NCBI RefSeq assembly: GCF_000208865.1
Contig: NC_018397.1
Location: 1,364,001-1,428,000 of the forward strand
Reading direction: 5' to 3'
Origin: Neospora caninum Liverpool
Lineage: Eukaryota > Apicomplexa > Conoidasida > Eucoccidiorida > Sarcocystidae
Length of the DNA: 64,000 nt
Part shown: positions 1 through 12,301 of the stretch, piece after piece
How the letters are laid out: the number at the start of each line of letters is the position of its first letter
Position numbering within the stretch: position 1 is the first letter of the stretch
Position numbers and translations under genes: made by a program
The notes under the pieces: model-generated
What the model saw: the letters and a program-made list of their open reading frames with translations, nothing else
Told to the model about the DNA's origin: nothing
Databases searched by the model: none

Positions 1-1122
1 GGATGTGCTTGGGCATCTAGGCAGCCTGTCGAGGCAACCTGCCGGGGTGTCCGTCGTCTCTTCTCGCTTTGCATTGAGGAGTACGACGCAAACACGTCGA
101 TTTAGGATTTCCTTCTGCTGCTGTTTTCCTTTCGGTCCTGCTTCACGCCGTTGGCCTGCAGGCGTGGACTTCTTGGACCTTTTGGCGCTGGAGAGACGCG
201 TTTCGTTCTTCCGGCTCGGCCGAAATCTTTGCAAGTTGAGAAACGTGCGTCCATGCACAGTTCCCTGGTGCGAGGCGGTTGAAAAGCGAGTTGCAAGACG
301 AAAGGAAGAGAAAGAAATTTCTCACGATGCTAGTCGGCAAGAGAGCAGCAGGCGGCGCGGCGCCGCTGGGGGCCAGAGAGCCTCAGTTGAAGCGGCGGCA
401 AACGGAAACGGGGAACTGCGTCGTCGATTTCGGTGGGCAAAAACTTTTCCTTTCCCCCTGTCGATTTCTCCGCACCATATTCGCGGCGGCTGTTTCATAT
501 CTCAAACCCGACACGCAAACAATAAGAAAAAAGAGTCTAGAAATCGACCGTGCGGCCAGTTCAACTGGCCCTACACAGGGACCGATCGAGTTGACGATTT
601 GCATTCTGCTTTTTTGACGGGGAGGACTCCGGGCAGAACGCTCCAAGTTGGTGGCAAAAACTCGTGGGAGGCGTAGGACACAGACACAGAGGCGAGGCGG
701 AAACCCGCGCCTAACAGTTCGACCGGGAGAGATGCGCGCTCTCCGGTTCTTGGGGAACCCGCGTTTCTGTTCTGTGTGAACCCCGGATCCTCTGGAGGGA
801 TGCGTCTTTCCTTTTCGTTTTCTGCGCCGCCGTGTACGTGTGACCGCCGCGCGCGCTGTATGCACTTGCACGTGTTTCGAGCCTTCGTCCACCTCCGTCG
901 TCGCAGTGTGTCCACGAATACCTTCTCTCGCTCCCGCCCTGCTCCTCTGTGGCTGTCTCGCGACGGCCAAAAGTGACGAGCGAAAAACCTTCTCCCTCTC
1001 CGCTTCTTTCTTGAGCAAGCACGATCGTTTCCCCTGGCTCTTCACCCGCCCTCAGGACGAACAGCCTGGGAGAAACGGATGTATCTGTGTTTTCCAGTTC
1101 GTTTTCCGGCGTTTGCGCACGG
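1..1122. other. Left-edge flank, no gene recognised
   Basis: Open frames on both strands are compositional (GC-rich, low complexity) and none shows a domain. The stretch presumably holds the promoter and 5' UTR of the PP2C gene, or an unseen 5' exon: a pyrimidine-rich acceptor-like site (TTTAG) sits at about 1197, inside the frame that leads into the phosphatase domain, so the first exon may not start where annotated. Confidence 0.5.
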
Positions 1123-4100
1123 ATGTACGCGTTTGCCGCGCCGCGAACCTTCGCCGCAACGCCACGACTTCTTCTCTTTGTGTTTGCCCTCGGTTTAGGC
1201 ACGTATCGGCTGCTGGCGGCATGCTACGGCGACAAAGGCATGAGAAAGCAGATGGAAGACGAGCACGTGCTGGTGCGGTCGCTCCTTCCCTTCCAACCGT
1301 CGCTTTCGCCGGACTACGACTTTGCGTACGCGAATAAACGATCTGAAAGAATTCGCCGGGTTGGCCCGTGGAGGAACACCGGGTCTTGTCGCGGCGGACA
1401 GAGGATAAAGGTCGCCGCCCGAAAATGAGGCAGAATTCGAGACTGTGCCGTCCACAGCCGCGCCTTGCTGGCTCTTCCAGTTTTGTAAAACACCAGTCAC
1501 AGAGAGAGACAAGCGACTTGTTGACTGCTTCGCCCTCGCAGAGGCCCGCCGATTCGTAGGAGGTGTATTCATATACCCATGTAGACATTTGTGAATTGAT
1601 GTTAACCTCTCTACGCCGGTGTATACAGTATGGACGGAATGCGGGGCGCAACGTTGTTTTAGACTTTGTTAGCGTGTAGGTCCGTGGGTCCGTGTTTCCC
1701 GCATACACATTTTTTGTCTCCTTGCGTCGGCTGCTTCACCCGCCTGCCGCTGTCCTTTCTTTATCGCTGCCGAGACTTTTTCCTGTCTTCGCCGGAAGAG
1801 GAATGCGTCGTTTCCTCTTCCTCACCTCCCTCGGTCTCCTGCACTGCTGTCTTTCCGAGCGAACATGCAGACTCTTTGCCGTTCTCGACGGGCACGGAGG
1901 CCGCCAGGCTGCTGCCTTCGTTAAAGAGGCGCTTCCGTCGGAACTTGCCTCGCAGTTGCTGCTTCTTCAGCAGGAGAAGGCGAGGAAAGCTTCGGGCGCG
2001 GAAGACTCAAGCACTGCCTCGATTCCTCTGGATACTTCGGACGGCGAAGACGGTTCTATGGGGGACTCCGCCACGGGATGGTTGACCGATCGAGATATGA
2101 AGCAAGTAAGCTTCCAGCCGCAGCCAAGAAGACGCACTCGCGGGCAACGCGCACCGGTCACGTCGGTGTTTGTACACCCGCGTGTGCACGGACCTGCAGG
2201 CGGAGAGAGAGCGACACAGCCGTGTGTGTGTGTGTGTGTGCCGGGGCGTATGTGCCTTTCGCCTGCACGTGAACCGATAGTTCGTAGATGCGCACATACA
2301 CGGAGGTGTTTTTGCCCCTGGAGAGTCCCGAGTTCAGAAAGGGGCGATACAGAGTTTCAAAAAGGAGACAGTTCAAGACAGGCGCGACGCGCGCGTGAGC
2401 TAGCTCTTCGGGGCGGTTGGTTTCGCGGCGCGAGCGCGGAGACTTGCGGCATGTCTTCAGAACGGGTTGGCAGGACTTGGATTTTCGACTTTTTGATTTC
2501 AAGAGGGAAGGACGCATTCGCGGACAATGGAAGGGAACGGGTTTTCTCTGTCCTCTGTTATGCACTGTTTTCAGGTGATCTACGGAGCCTGTCGGAAAGT
2601 TGATGCACGCATTGCGACTGAAATTCCATCTTGCCGTGGTAAGTAAGCCTTCGTTTCTGTTCGTCTCGGCCTTGCCAGGTGAAGGTGCTCAATGCGACGC
2701 GCCGTCGTCCGTTGCTTGCACTTGGCTCGGGCTGGCCGTCGCGTTCCGATGCGCAGCTTTCTAACGCAAGAGGAAACGCGCGGTGATGCGTGGCGACCGG
2801 GGATGGCACATCTACCCATTGCCGGTGTACATACAGAGATGTTCATGTGCTTCTGTGCGGCCTCCGTTGTGCGTCGTTGCGAGTCTCTACGGATGCACCC
2901 TTTCTCCTACGGACGTACATGCAGTTGGTGTGGAAATGGATGCGAATACCTCTGCGCGTCGACAGATGGCTGCACAGCTGTCGTCGCACTGTTTCACGGA
3001 CAACAAGTCTACATTGCTGGCCTCGGAGACAGTGCTGCGTATTTGGCGCGAAGGAAAGACCGCAACCTTCACAGTAAGCCCGATCCATGTCTGTATATAT
3101 ATATATATATATTTATATAATTTTTCATGCATGCCTAGGTAGAGAGCACTGTATGCAAAACTACAGGAGCAACGCTAGGTCTACGGGCTGTCTATGCATG
3201 CTCGTAGTTGAATTTCATAAGCTTGTATCTAGCGAGTTCTGTGAAGCGCAACCCTAAGAGAGACGGTCTCTTCGTGCACATCCGCGGTTTGGAGGCCACA
3301 GAGTTATCGAAGACGGGGGAGTCGTGCGCAAACTCCTCCTGACTGGTCAGCGACAACCCGTGAAGTCGAGACACAAAAAGTTTTCGACCAGGACTAAGCG
3401 TTGAGAGCTTTATGGTCACTAGGAATCGAGAAAGTGCACGGAAGCCCCGCCGAAAAATCCTTATAGTAAAAAGCATATAAATATATGCAGAATTACTATG
3501 TGTTGTGGGGCTCATGGGCACTGGTGCTTACGAGGATTGGGTGGGTTGGCCTGCAAAGACAAACAGGGCAGTTCTTTGTGCCGACGCATGCAAATATCTA
3601 AAGGAATTACTTTTGCCCCCGAGTGTCTATATGGAGACGTGTGCGTCGATAGTTTGTGTAAGCTCCGTTTTGGGTTCTTGGCCTCTCTCGTGCAGGCATT
3701 CCGTTGACTGAAGTCCATCGGCACTGGGTGATTGAAGAGAAGGAGCGCATTGCTCGCATGGGTGGCACGATCGAAAACGGCCGCGTTAACGGCTCTCTGG
3801 AAGTCACGAGATCTTTCGGGGATATTTCGTAAGACTTTCCGGAGGTCGGAGAGCTGCGGTTTTCCGCCCTCCCTCTGATTCACTTCTTCGTGACTTCTCT
3901 TATCAGCATCTCGAGGACAGTCGCTTTCGATTGGCTTCGAAGTCTCTCTCTTCCACGCGTCTTTCTAGTCGTTCAGCTTGCGCTTGCGGTGTCTCTCAGT
4001 CGCCTGTGCTCAGTCTCAGGCGTGACCCGCATGCATATCCATCCATGTGTGTAGATATTTGTAGGTATGTACATGTATGTACATGTATGCGCGTGCATGT

Positions 4101-7010
4101 AGATATTTGGAGATTTGCCTGTGAAATATGCGGTCAAGAAATCGATGTAAAACCGTGATGTCCGTGTTGATTTAAGTCTAGTAATCCTTGTCAACTTTCT
4201 TGTTGCTAGTTAGCTCACTGCGTACTTACGATCAGACCAAAAGAGTCCACGAAAGATACGAGGACATGGAGAATTCCAGGAGACACGAAGGAGGTAGCTG
4301 GACGCGGTCCACGTCAGTCTCCTGCCACATAGAGGGTATCCCATCGCGCATGCTTTATAGGTGGTTCTGTGCTCGGATCGAAACGCAGGCGATTGACGCC
4401 TCTTCCGTTTCTCTGTCTCTTACGGCTGCGTAGCTGAGGTCATTGTGTCGAAACCGGGACAGAGAACCTGGTGTGTCTTCCCTTCTTTCTGTGCGCGATT
4501 CCAGGCTGAAGAGGTACGGTGTCTCGTGCGTCCCAACAGTGAAGAAATTCACGCTGGAGCCAGCCTTGGACGAGTTCGTTCTCATGGGATGCGACGGCTT
4601 TTGGAACTGCTGGACGGCGTCTGAGGCGGTCTCTCTCGCGTCGGAATTGTGGGAAAAGGTCAGAATGGGATTCACGCTTCGGTCTCTCTGCGAACTTCCG
4701 TTTAGACTCTGTTTAGACTCTGTCGGGAAATAAATAGCCGGAGGGCGAAATGAGAAATGGATGCACAGAGGAGACAGGACGCCTGACACAAGTTTCGCGT
4801 CCATTTGCGGTGCGGCATCTCGCCAGAGCCTTGTCGGAGGACCGACTGATTCTCCGTCTTTATATTGCTGTGCCGCTCTATCAACCCGTGTATTTCTTTT
4901 ATGCATCGATACGTAAATGCAGACACATGTGCAACTATACATTCAGACAAAAATACATAACATGGACAACCTTGATACTTGCAAAGCCGGCTGTGGACAA
5001 GAAGGCATATATTTAGTGTAGAAATTCGCAGTGAATCGCTGGAGCGGTGGACGGTGTGCGGCAAACTCCTCGACGAAAAGAGAGAAGTGGGCGAAGAGCC
5101 AGCGAGAGAACCGGAAGGACGATTCAGCCGCGGAGGCGCGTTACGGTGAATGGCTAGATCAAACAGGGTGCGAGTTTCGCAGCGTTTTGTCTGCATAGAA
5201 AAAGAACCTTCAACTTCTGGCTGTCGCGTCTCTCCATGTGTTTTGCTCGGCAGGAGGTCCGGTCAAGCAAGGTTCACTCGAGACCGTTGGAGCCTCAGAA
5301 CGTCAGCAAACAACTGGTAAGTGTCTGTTTTGGATTTCGCTTGGACGTGCGCCTCCCACGGGAAAAGATAAAAAACACCGAGTTTTCTGAGGATATTCGC
5401 TCCACTCCGTACAGATGTAAGTAGGTGGAGGATCAGAGATTTTGACGAGCGGTGGAAGTCAATGTTTCACTCGATGGTCCACGCCCAATCTTCCCATATT
5501 ACATGTATGGTCCTTGGATGGTTTAGTATGTCGAAATTTAACCGGGAAGTTAGCTAAAATGTAAATCCTAGTAGTACCGTAGGTGCGCAGATGGACATAG
5601 TTCGTTTTTGTACCGTGTGTACGTACTGGATCCGCCAGTTTATGGTAAGGAGTCCATTGTTTTACAGCTTATACTGTTCCATGCAGGAACCGACTGTTAC
5701 AGGCGGCAATCGGATGGGTTCACTTTGGTAGAGCCCACATACTCTGTGCATGCGCATGTGGAAGATTGCACTGGTGTGCGTGTGCTCCGGCACTCGTCTC
5801 TCTGCGATCTAACACGAACGATATCCAATCAACTGCGAATAGAGGAGACACAGTACTTCACTTCCGCTAACGGGTTCGCACTTGTTGAAAAAGGCGTTCT
5901 CGTGCGTGTGCAGCCGAGGCGAGTTTTCGGCATGCCGTGGAAAGTTGGGAGGCGGCTTATACTATGATCCTGTGATGGGAAGCGAGAGAGAGAACTGAGA
6001 TGAAAAGCAAGAAGCTGATTGAATGGACCGGACCCGTCTGCTGGAGGAGTGTGGAACACGGAGAGTCGTCTGTCAGGATGAAAAGGGTGTGAAGCGCGTC
6101 ACTGCTGAGCTTGGGTTTTTGGAGTTCTGCGATGAGTGTGCGGCAAAAAACAGGGATGTGCGCGTTGGAGTCGTGTACGGACACCCTCTGCGTGTTGTAG
6201 GGTTTTCTCTGGCGGCTAGCGAGCATTTGCATTTCTGTTCGTCGATGTGTCCCGTGTCTGATGACAGGTGGAGCACGTTCTCATAGATAAGAAATCGCAG
6301 GTGAGTGTGCGAACGGTCTTTCTGGGAGCATCCGCGTTCGTTGTGTGTCCCTTATTTGTTTCGGTCGCCGTCGCACGCGGCAAGCCACAAAGAATCAAGC
6401 ACGCAACAGTGCGACGTCGACAGGACAGACCTTTTTTTGGCACACCAGTTGCAGCTCCAGATATAGGGGCCAGTAGGCTGCCTAAAAAACAGGCCGGTCC
6501 GCACGCGAATGCATAGAGTGCTTCAGCAGAGCAGACGCCTTTGCGATATGCCCGCCAACCCTCACGTGGGCATGCGTGCCGGTCCCGCTTAGCATGCGTA
6601 TCTCAGCGACTGTGTCACCCAGGAAGATTGCTGTTTGGGTGGTTATCTTCTGGCTGCATCCTCGCAGCGTCGTTTCATTCCTGTAGGAAGTCTCCTGAAG
6701 AAGTGACGGGCATATTCACTGGAATCGTTGTGCGTATGGGGCTATAGAGATGTCCGCGTTGATTTAAAAAAACAGAGAATGCAAAATTGCACGCACATCT
6801 TTATTATGTATGCGCTAACAAGGTAGCCCTGGTAGATACACATACAGGCGCTACCGTGCTGGCCTCTGAAAGCGTTTTTGACACGCACACAGAGGGTGGG
6901 GCCAGCCTCACGCGTTTCCGTGCCTACCGGCAGAGTTACCCAGTGTGTGCGTGTGAATGCCGCCACAGGACAACATCACGGTGCTGCTCCTGAGGATTAT
7001 GCGGAACTGA
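1123..7010 (+). CDS. PP2C-family (PPM) serine/threonine phosphatase, multi-exon
   Basis: Metal-dependent protein phosphatase of the PPM/PP2C family, which removes phosphate from Ser/Thr using two Mn/Mg ions. Exons supported by motif and phase are: about 1123-1325 (KGMRKQMEDEHV), 1871-2105 (LFAVLDGHGG, the metal motif), 2575-2638, 2966-3073 (DGCTAVVAL, GLGDSAAYL), 3696-3828 (GRVNGSLEVTRSFGD), 4505-4658 (EFVLMGCDGFWNCW), 5022-5145, 5254-5316 (NVSKQL), 6268-6300 (VEHVLIDKKSQ) and 6969-7010 (DNITVLLLRI, then TGA). The metal-binding Asp residues of DGHGG, CDG and DNIT are all present; the usual DG-x-WD reads DGFWN. The 5022-5145 exon carries SAAEARY, which recalls ILKAP-like PP2Cs, but its end phase does not fit the next exon. 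The start is uncertain: the in-frame ATG at 1123 gives a hydrophobic stretch (TPRLLLFVFALGLG) that could be a signal sequence or translated non-coding DNA. Confidence 0.88.
2220..2239. repeat. (GT)n microsatellite in PP2C intron 2
   Basis: About nine GT units, lying in the intron between the DGHGG exon and the exon at 2575. No role is visible. Confidence 0.8.
3094..3119. repeat. (TA)n microsatellite in a PP2C intron
   Basis: AT dinucleotide run starting about 20 bases after the splice donor at 3074. Its surroundings contain several TGCATGC/GCATGC words (about 3129 and 3193), a pairing seen again and again in introns of this window. Confidence 0.85.
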
Positions 7011-10000
7011 GCTTCGCGAGGCTTAGTTCTCTGTTTTTTGACAAAGTGAAAAGGATTAAAACACCAGTAACCGGGAGAACCGGCCGTGCTTCCCGGTGTC
7101 GGGTGTCGACGTCGCGGGCAGCGCTGGGAAGCGCGCGGAAGAACGGCGATTCCGCATGCGCCAAATGAGAAATGGTGGAGGGACTTTGATTCGCCTCTCA
7201 AAAGAACCGTAGACTTTGATTCATCTGCCACTGCTTAGCCGAAACCACAAATGCACATCTGATGCAAATATTTTAAACGCGCAGTCTAATGTTCGGTCAA
7301 GCTAGCTTGGCGACAACACAGCAAAGAGGCCAAGTTTAAGAGACTGCGAGCAGGTGTCCAAAGTTTGCATCATCGTCGAAGAAACGAGACGAATGCCGGT
7401 CTGTGGCGGGTTCTGCGCCCCTTTTTATCGGTGTTGGCCGCGCTGGATCCGAACCTCTGGCGAAGCCACAATTGATGGGGGATGATGAAGATGGAATGTG
7501 GCGGTGGAACAGTCGAGAGGACTGGGACGGAAGATTTCGAAGATCAACTGCTTCTCCAGAAAGGAAGGCGCATGAAGCGCCGAAGTGTGTCTCGGTCGCA
7601 TGTCCAAAAGCCATCCCGAGTATGCCAACGTCGACAAAGAGCAGACAAACAGCAGTGGGAATACTTTCGTGGCCGAACAGATGGTGCTACTGCGTACGTT
7701 TCTCATGTAGGGTTCACGAATGTGCCGGCTTAGGACTGCAGCAGGAAAACGTCACAGACATTCGGGGGAGAGCCACATGTGAAGCAAGTAGGCGAGCTGT
7801 GGCGGGTCGTAGGAGTCTGCGTGCACAGCAGAGAGTCGAAGGTGGATGCAAGCAAATGCAGCACCTGAAGTTGTTTTAAGTTCTCTCGAATGCACAAACG
7901 CTTGAGGTCTCCAGAAGTAGCTGGGGGTTATTTCTGGTCCTTAAGTGGGTGCTTTTTGCAGATCGAATTGGAAGCACCGGCTGTGTGGACCGGGCGTGTG
8001 CAGCATAGAGGGGGAATGCAACCACCCTTGGATGCAGCTCGGTCGGCAGGCCGGACATGAGCCGAGCTAACATTCTTTTATCTTTGGTGAGTTCGAGCAA
8101 AAAGTGCACCATCGAGGTCGTTTGTGGCCAATGAATGTTCAAGGGAAGGAACGCGCGGTGACGCTGTCGGGTGCCGCGCTCGGTCGTGAGGCCTCGTAGG
8201 GTTCCTGTTGAAGGGCTTTCTGTGGGTTTTCTCGCGGCACACTCAATGGAAATGAATGCAAGCCAAGAAAAAACCTCCCTTGTACTCGTTTAAAGTGGAG
8301 GTATTCGTAGTGTGATTTTGTCGGCTGCAGTCGACAGAGCCGTGACATTGCCCTCAGGGGGTTTGAGCGAGGTCGGCAAGGAAATTTGTCTGACTACAGG
8401 CGGCGAACGCCTTAGAAAGCCGCATACACAAGGGAATCGACCGCTACACAGATTCGTAAAACAGACACCGCGAGCGGTGCCCCGATTGCTGGTTTTGACG
8501 AGCTGTTGCCGCCGCGACATGTGACCGTCCTTGCAGGCTGTGTATTCGCTTGTGTAGCTGGCCCAGTAGAGCAACAAATCTGCATGGATCACCCTCCAGT
8601 CTCGTATTGCTTCTGGCTGATTACGCTGACGACTAACTGTCTCACCAGATGTGGGCACAGGCAGGAGGGTTACGGTGCAGCCAAGTTCAAAGGCGTCGTT
8701 GTTGGGATTCGTCCTACGGAAGCCAAAGCATCGGAGGGTGGTTTTAGAGAGACTGTCATTAAGGGTAAGGCGCATGAGAGAGTGTCGATCGCAGCTCTTC
8801 GATATGTGTCTTCGCACTTTGCGCCGCGGAAGAGAGAAATAGGCATGATAGATCCTTCGACAGGAAGAAACCAGCTGGGATTAAAGCTTGTTAGAACTGC
8901 TAAGGGTTACTTCAAACGCTTTACGGCCCGGACTCGACGCATAGTCAGGAAACTAGAGCCGTATGCGTGCTATAGGGCGGAACAAGAGGGAAAGCACTAG
9001 CTTTCGAACGCGCGAGAGAGACCTACGGGAGGTGAACTGAGGTGCGTCCGTTGTTGCCGGCAAAACGAAGAACGGCAGCTGTCAACCTGTCACTGTAGAG
9101 AAACTAAACTGATCTGTATCGAATAGAGGCAACATTCTCGTCGTGCTACTGGATAGATACTCGGTAGTGCAGCGTTTCTTTCCATGCAAGGTAACAGATT
9201 GTACCCACAATGACGGCAGGTACCTCTGGATCTAGGATGGGTTGAGAGAGATTGCTGGTAAAGTTGTTTTAAAAAGGCCACGCCGCAAACGACCTCCAAC
9301 CACAACCGGTAGGAGACTGGACGTGTCAACTGCGCAGCCATTCGCAACAATCAAGGAGCAGTCCCAACACAGTACGTGTCAACCCGAGCCGAGCACTGCA
9401 CTGGTATGTTCCCAGCAAAAAGGTTCTACAGAGTGCCAGCACACCAGAAAATTCCTCGTGTACAAAGTGTTCACTAATTAATTTTTCCTGGTCGTCTTTG
9501 GAAACGGCACGACCCCTTTCGCAGTGCTAGTCTTTCCGTGTCGAACCAAGATCTTCTTCTCTTTGAAGCCTCTGCTGCTCCGCCTGCTCACGTTCCCGCC
9601 CCTGACGCTGTTGAAGCAGAGTTTGGTAGATCGCTCTCTCTCCTTCGTGCCGCATCTTGTCCACGCGTCTCATCATGCGGGCTACCATTCCCTGTATTTA
9701 AAAAGTAAGACACCGTATAGTGCTTGTGAAAAAAAATTACATTGACTTCATTTGGCGGCCGCCCACCGTGAGTACGCGCTACGGTTCTATGAGATTGGGG
9801 GGTTTGAGTGCAACGTCAAAATCTCTTTGTGGATGCTTAGAAACGCGAGAAGCAAAAGAATAAACTTCCTCACCGTGCGTCGATTGAAAATCTCCAAGTC
9901 TTCCGCTTGGAGCACCGGCGGCTCATGGGACCTGATTTGTTTTTCGAGGAACGCAAAAAAAAACAGAAACAAAGGCGTTATCTGGCATCTTGACGACGTG

Positions 10001-10528
10001 AGTCACATCGAGATGTCTCTTGCCTGAACATCTGACACAACAACTGGAAAAAGCCCGCGAAAACACTTGCTAATATCGAGCGTGAAGTTGGGTGTTCCGT
10101 GCACGCCGGAGCTGTGTTGGTGGTAAGACGCAGCCTCTCTGACGGTAACGATATAGAGGGAAGCGACTGTACGCATCCTTTTGAAAGTAAACTTATTTTC
10201 TCCAAGCATTTGCTCTCAGATTCACTGGCATCCTGCTTCTGCACTAAAGTGCAGGTGTGTTCTCTCGGTGCGCGTATACCAATTCTTGTGGAACAAACTC
10301 CTGACAGAGACACTGCTGTATAGATAGGTCTGCAGAGTGTGCCTTGAAGTGGAGGCACACGGTAAAAACAAGTTTCCAAAACAACCAAGATACTCTCCCA
10401 AGGACCCGTGAGTCGAATGAATTCTTTAAGAGTTATTTAATTCGGCTGGAGCTCGGCGGTCCTGCACCAGGGTCCGAGGCCGGAAAGTACTACAGCACTG
10501 CTGCGAGCAGCCGGCGTCCTGCGCCAGC
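7011..10528. other. Long spacer between PP2C and the thioredoxin-like gene
   Basis: No gene recognised. The two flanking genes converge here, so the stretch should hold both 3' UTRs. It has no microsatellites and a more even base composition than the exons around it. The one frame worth recording is at 8656-9000, listed separately. Confidence 0.5.
8656..9000 (+). other. Unrecognised basic open frame with coding-like composition
   Basis: This is the downstream half of an open frame that runs on to a TAG at 8998. It encodes about 115 residues rich in Lys/Arg (pieces include GYGAAKFKGVVVG and HERVSIAALRYVSSHF) with many purine-first codons, the habit of real exons here, though third positions are less GC-rich than in neighbouring genes. 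A CACCAG acceptor-like site precedes it at about 8648. No domain is recognised. It could be a terminal exon of an unseen gene, part of the PP2C 3' UTR, or chance. Confidence 0.2.
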
Positions 10529-12301
10529 CTAGACTCCTCCACCGGCTTTCCAAACGACGCACTTGCACGGCTGATGCGCTGCCCAGGCCAGGAGATTGGC
10601 CTTCGTTGTTGCTCCGCAAATCCACTGGAGAGTTCGCATGTTGAAGTAGAAGGGAAGACCGCCGCACTTTCCATCTCGGTCCAGTTCCTGCAAAAGCTGG
10701 AGGAGGCAGGCACAAACGGCGGGAAAGAAAACCGGAACGCGCTGCTTTCCCTTCCGATTCCTGTTAATACACACATGTGAAAGGCGCTCGTATGCAGTCG
10801 CATTTGGCTTCAGTAGGGAAGTACATAGCCACCTGATACACAACCCTCTCCTGGCATGCGCTCTCTTGAAGCACCCTCCTGGTCTGGTGTGCATGTATAT
10901 GTGTGTATATGTATGTATCTGTATGTACTTACATTTGGACGCACGCTGTTTTTGTGTATGTGTCTGTATTTGTAAGCACCTCTTTGCGCCTACCTCGTAG
11001 TTGAGCGTGTTGTGCCACACTTCGAGCCGACGAATGTTTGTGCCCGGCAGAAGGCCCTCCACCGCCTTCTCGACAGGTTCCATTCTCTGTGTGGACGTCG
11101 GGGGAGAGAAGCGAAAGAAAAGGAAAGACCCGCACACGAATCCACAGACAAAAAAAAGCAGGCAAGAGAGGTAAGGGAAAAGGAACTGGTCGACTGGGAC
11201 AATACCATAGGGTGGTGTTTTGCATGTATCTACATGGGACAGATAAAGCAATCACGAGCACGAAGAAAATAAAAGATTTTTTCCATGCGTTCGTCCGTCG
11301 GTTCAAGTTGCTCGTGTACTGAACTCGCTGCATCTCGTTCTCCCGCGGTCCTCTCCACGGGGCGTTTACACGGTTCCGGCTGTTTAGGAACCAAACGCAT
11401 AAAGGAAAGGGACGGCGAAAGCAACACCCCCGCCGCCAGAGAAAAAATCGGCGCTCTGCTCGAGCGTGGGCGCTCACGTGTCATACGATTCTCTTCGAAT
11501 CCCACTGTTTTCACGTAAAAGAGCGGAAGACGTGGAAACGGAACGCCGATCACTCTCAAGACACTCCAGGATGTCAGCTAAAGCGCACGACGCTGTCGGA
11601 CGAGCAGATGTGCGCAGAGCGTCGACTTATGTCGTAGCCAAAGAGAAGCCTTGCCTCAGTGTCCTGGGGTCACGGCAACTTGACCTGAACTGTACGCGTC
11701 GACTCACTTTACAATATTCGCATTCCTCCCCAACAAAAGCAAGAAGGTGAGGAAGTTTATCTTCTGCGTTCTTCCGCCGCCATATGTAGGCTAGGGGCCC
11801 TCGGCGTCCTAGGCCTGCCGAACAGCGTGGAGCCCTCCACGCGGAAGGAGAAATTGAACAGTGGGAGTTGCTTTCTTCTTGACCACGAAGCGACGCCAGG
11901 AAGTTCTGCTTGCCTGCTGGATTTCCACTTTTTGGAGAGTCTTCCCAAGGATCCCAAACGCCCCCTAAGAAGCGAGGGGGAGCTTGTGACTGGAAGTCTG
12001 GGTCAGTCGTGCATATAAGTGCCGCAAGACTCTGATTCGCGTGGGAACGTCCACATGGTGAACGATATGCGACAAAGTTTCGAGGCGACAAAACGAATTG
12101 CCGGGGGGCTGGTCGAACGGAGAAGCGAGAGAGTGACAAATAGCTTCGCGGGGTAGCTAAAGCATCAGCCAGCAGGAGCAGTTGCCGCGAGTCCGGTGGA
12201 GAACTTACATGAACGGCAGTCAACACAGTCGAAAGAATCAAAGAGGATATTAGCGCGCGAACAGAACGACCAGTCCACCGCCGAAGAAAAGAGTCTTCCA
12301 T
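10529..12301 (-). CDS. Apicoplast-type thioredoxin-family protein (ATrx-like)
   Basis: Predicted 284-residue protein in three exons read right to left: 12301-11708, 11086-10994 and 10696-10529, all phase 0. Residues 14-31 form a hydrophobic signal anchor after a basic start, followed by a Ser/Arg-rich region suited to a transit peptide. The thioredoxin-like part begins near residue 185 (LLAFVGEECEYCK), with a CEYC redox motif at 194-197 in place of the WCGPC of classical thioredoxins. It continues through RMEPVEKAVEGLLPG and ends with CGGLPFYFN and QWICGATTKANLLAWA, a cis-Pro-type loop and tail. This arrangement resembles the ATrx proteins of Toxoplasma, which sit at the outer apicoplast membranes. 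Which ATrx member this is cannot be fixed here. The intron falls directly after the redox motif. Confidence 0.85.
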
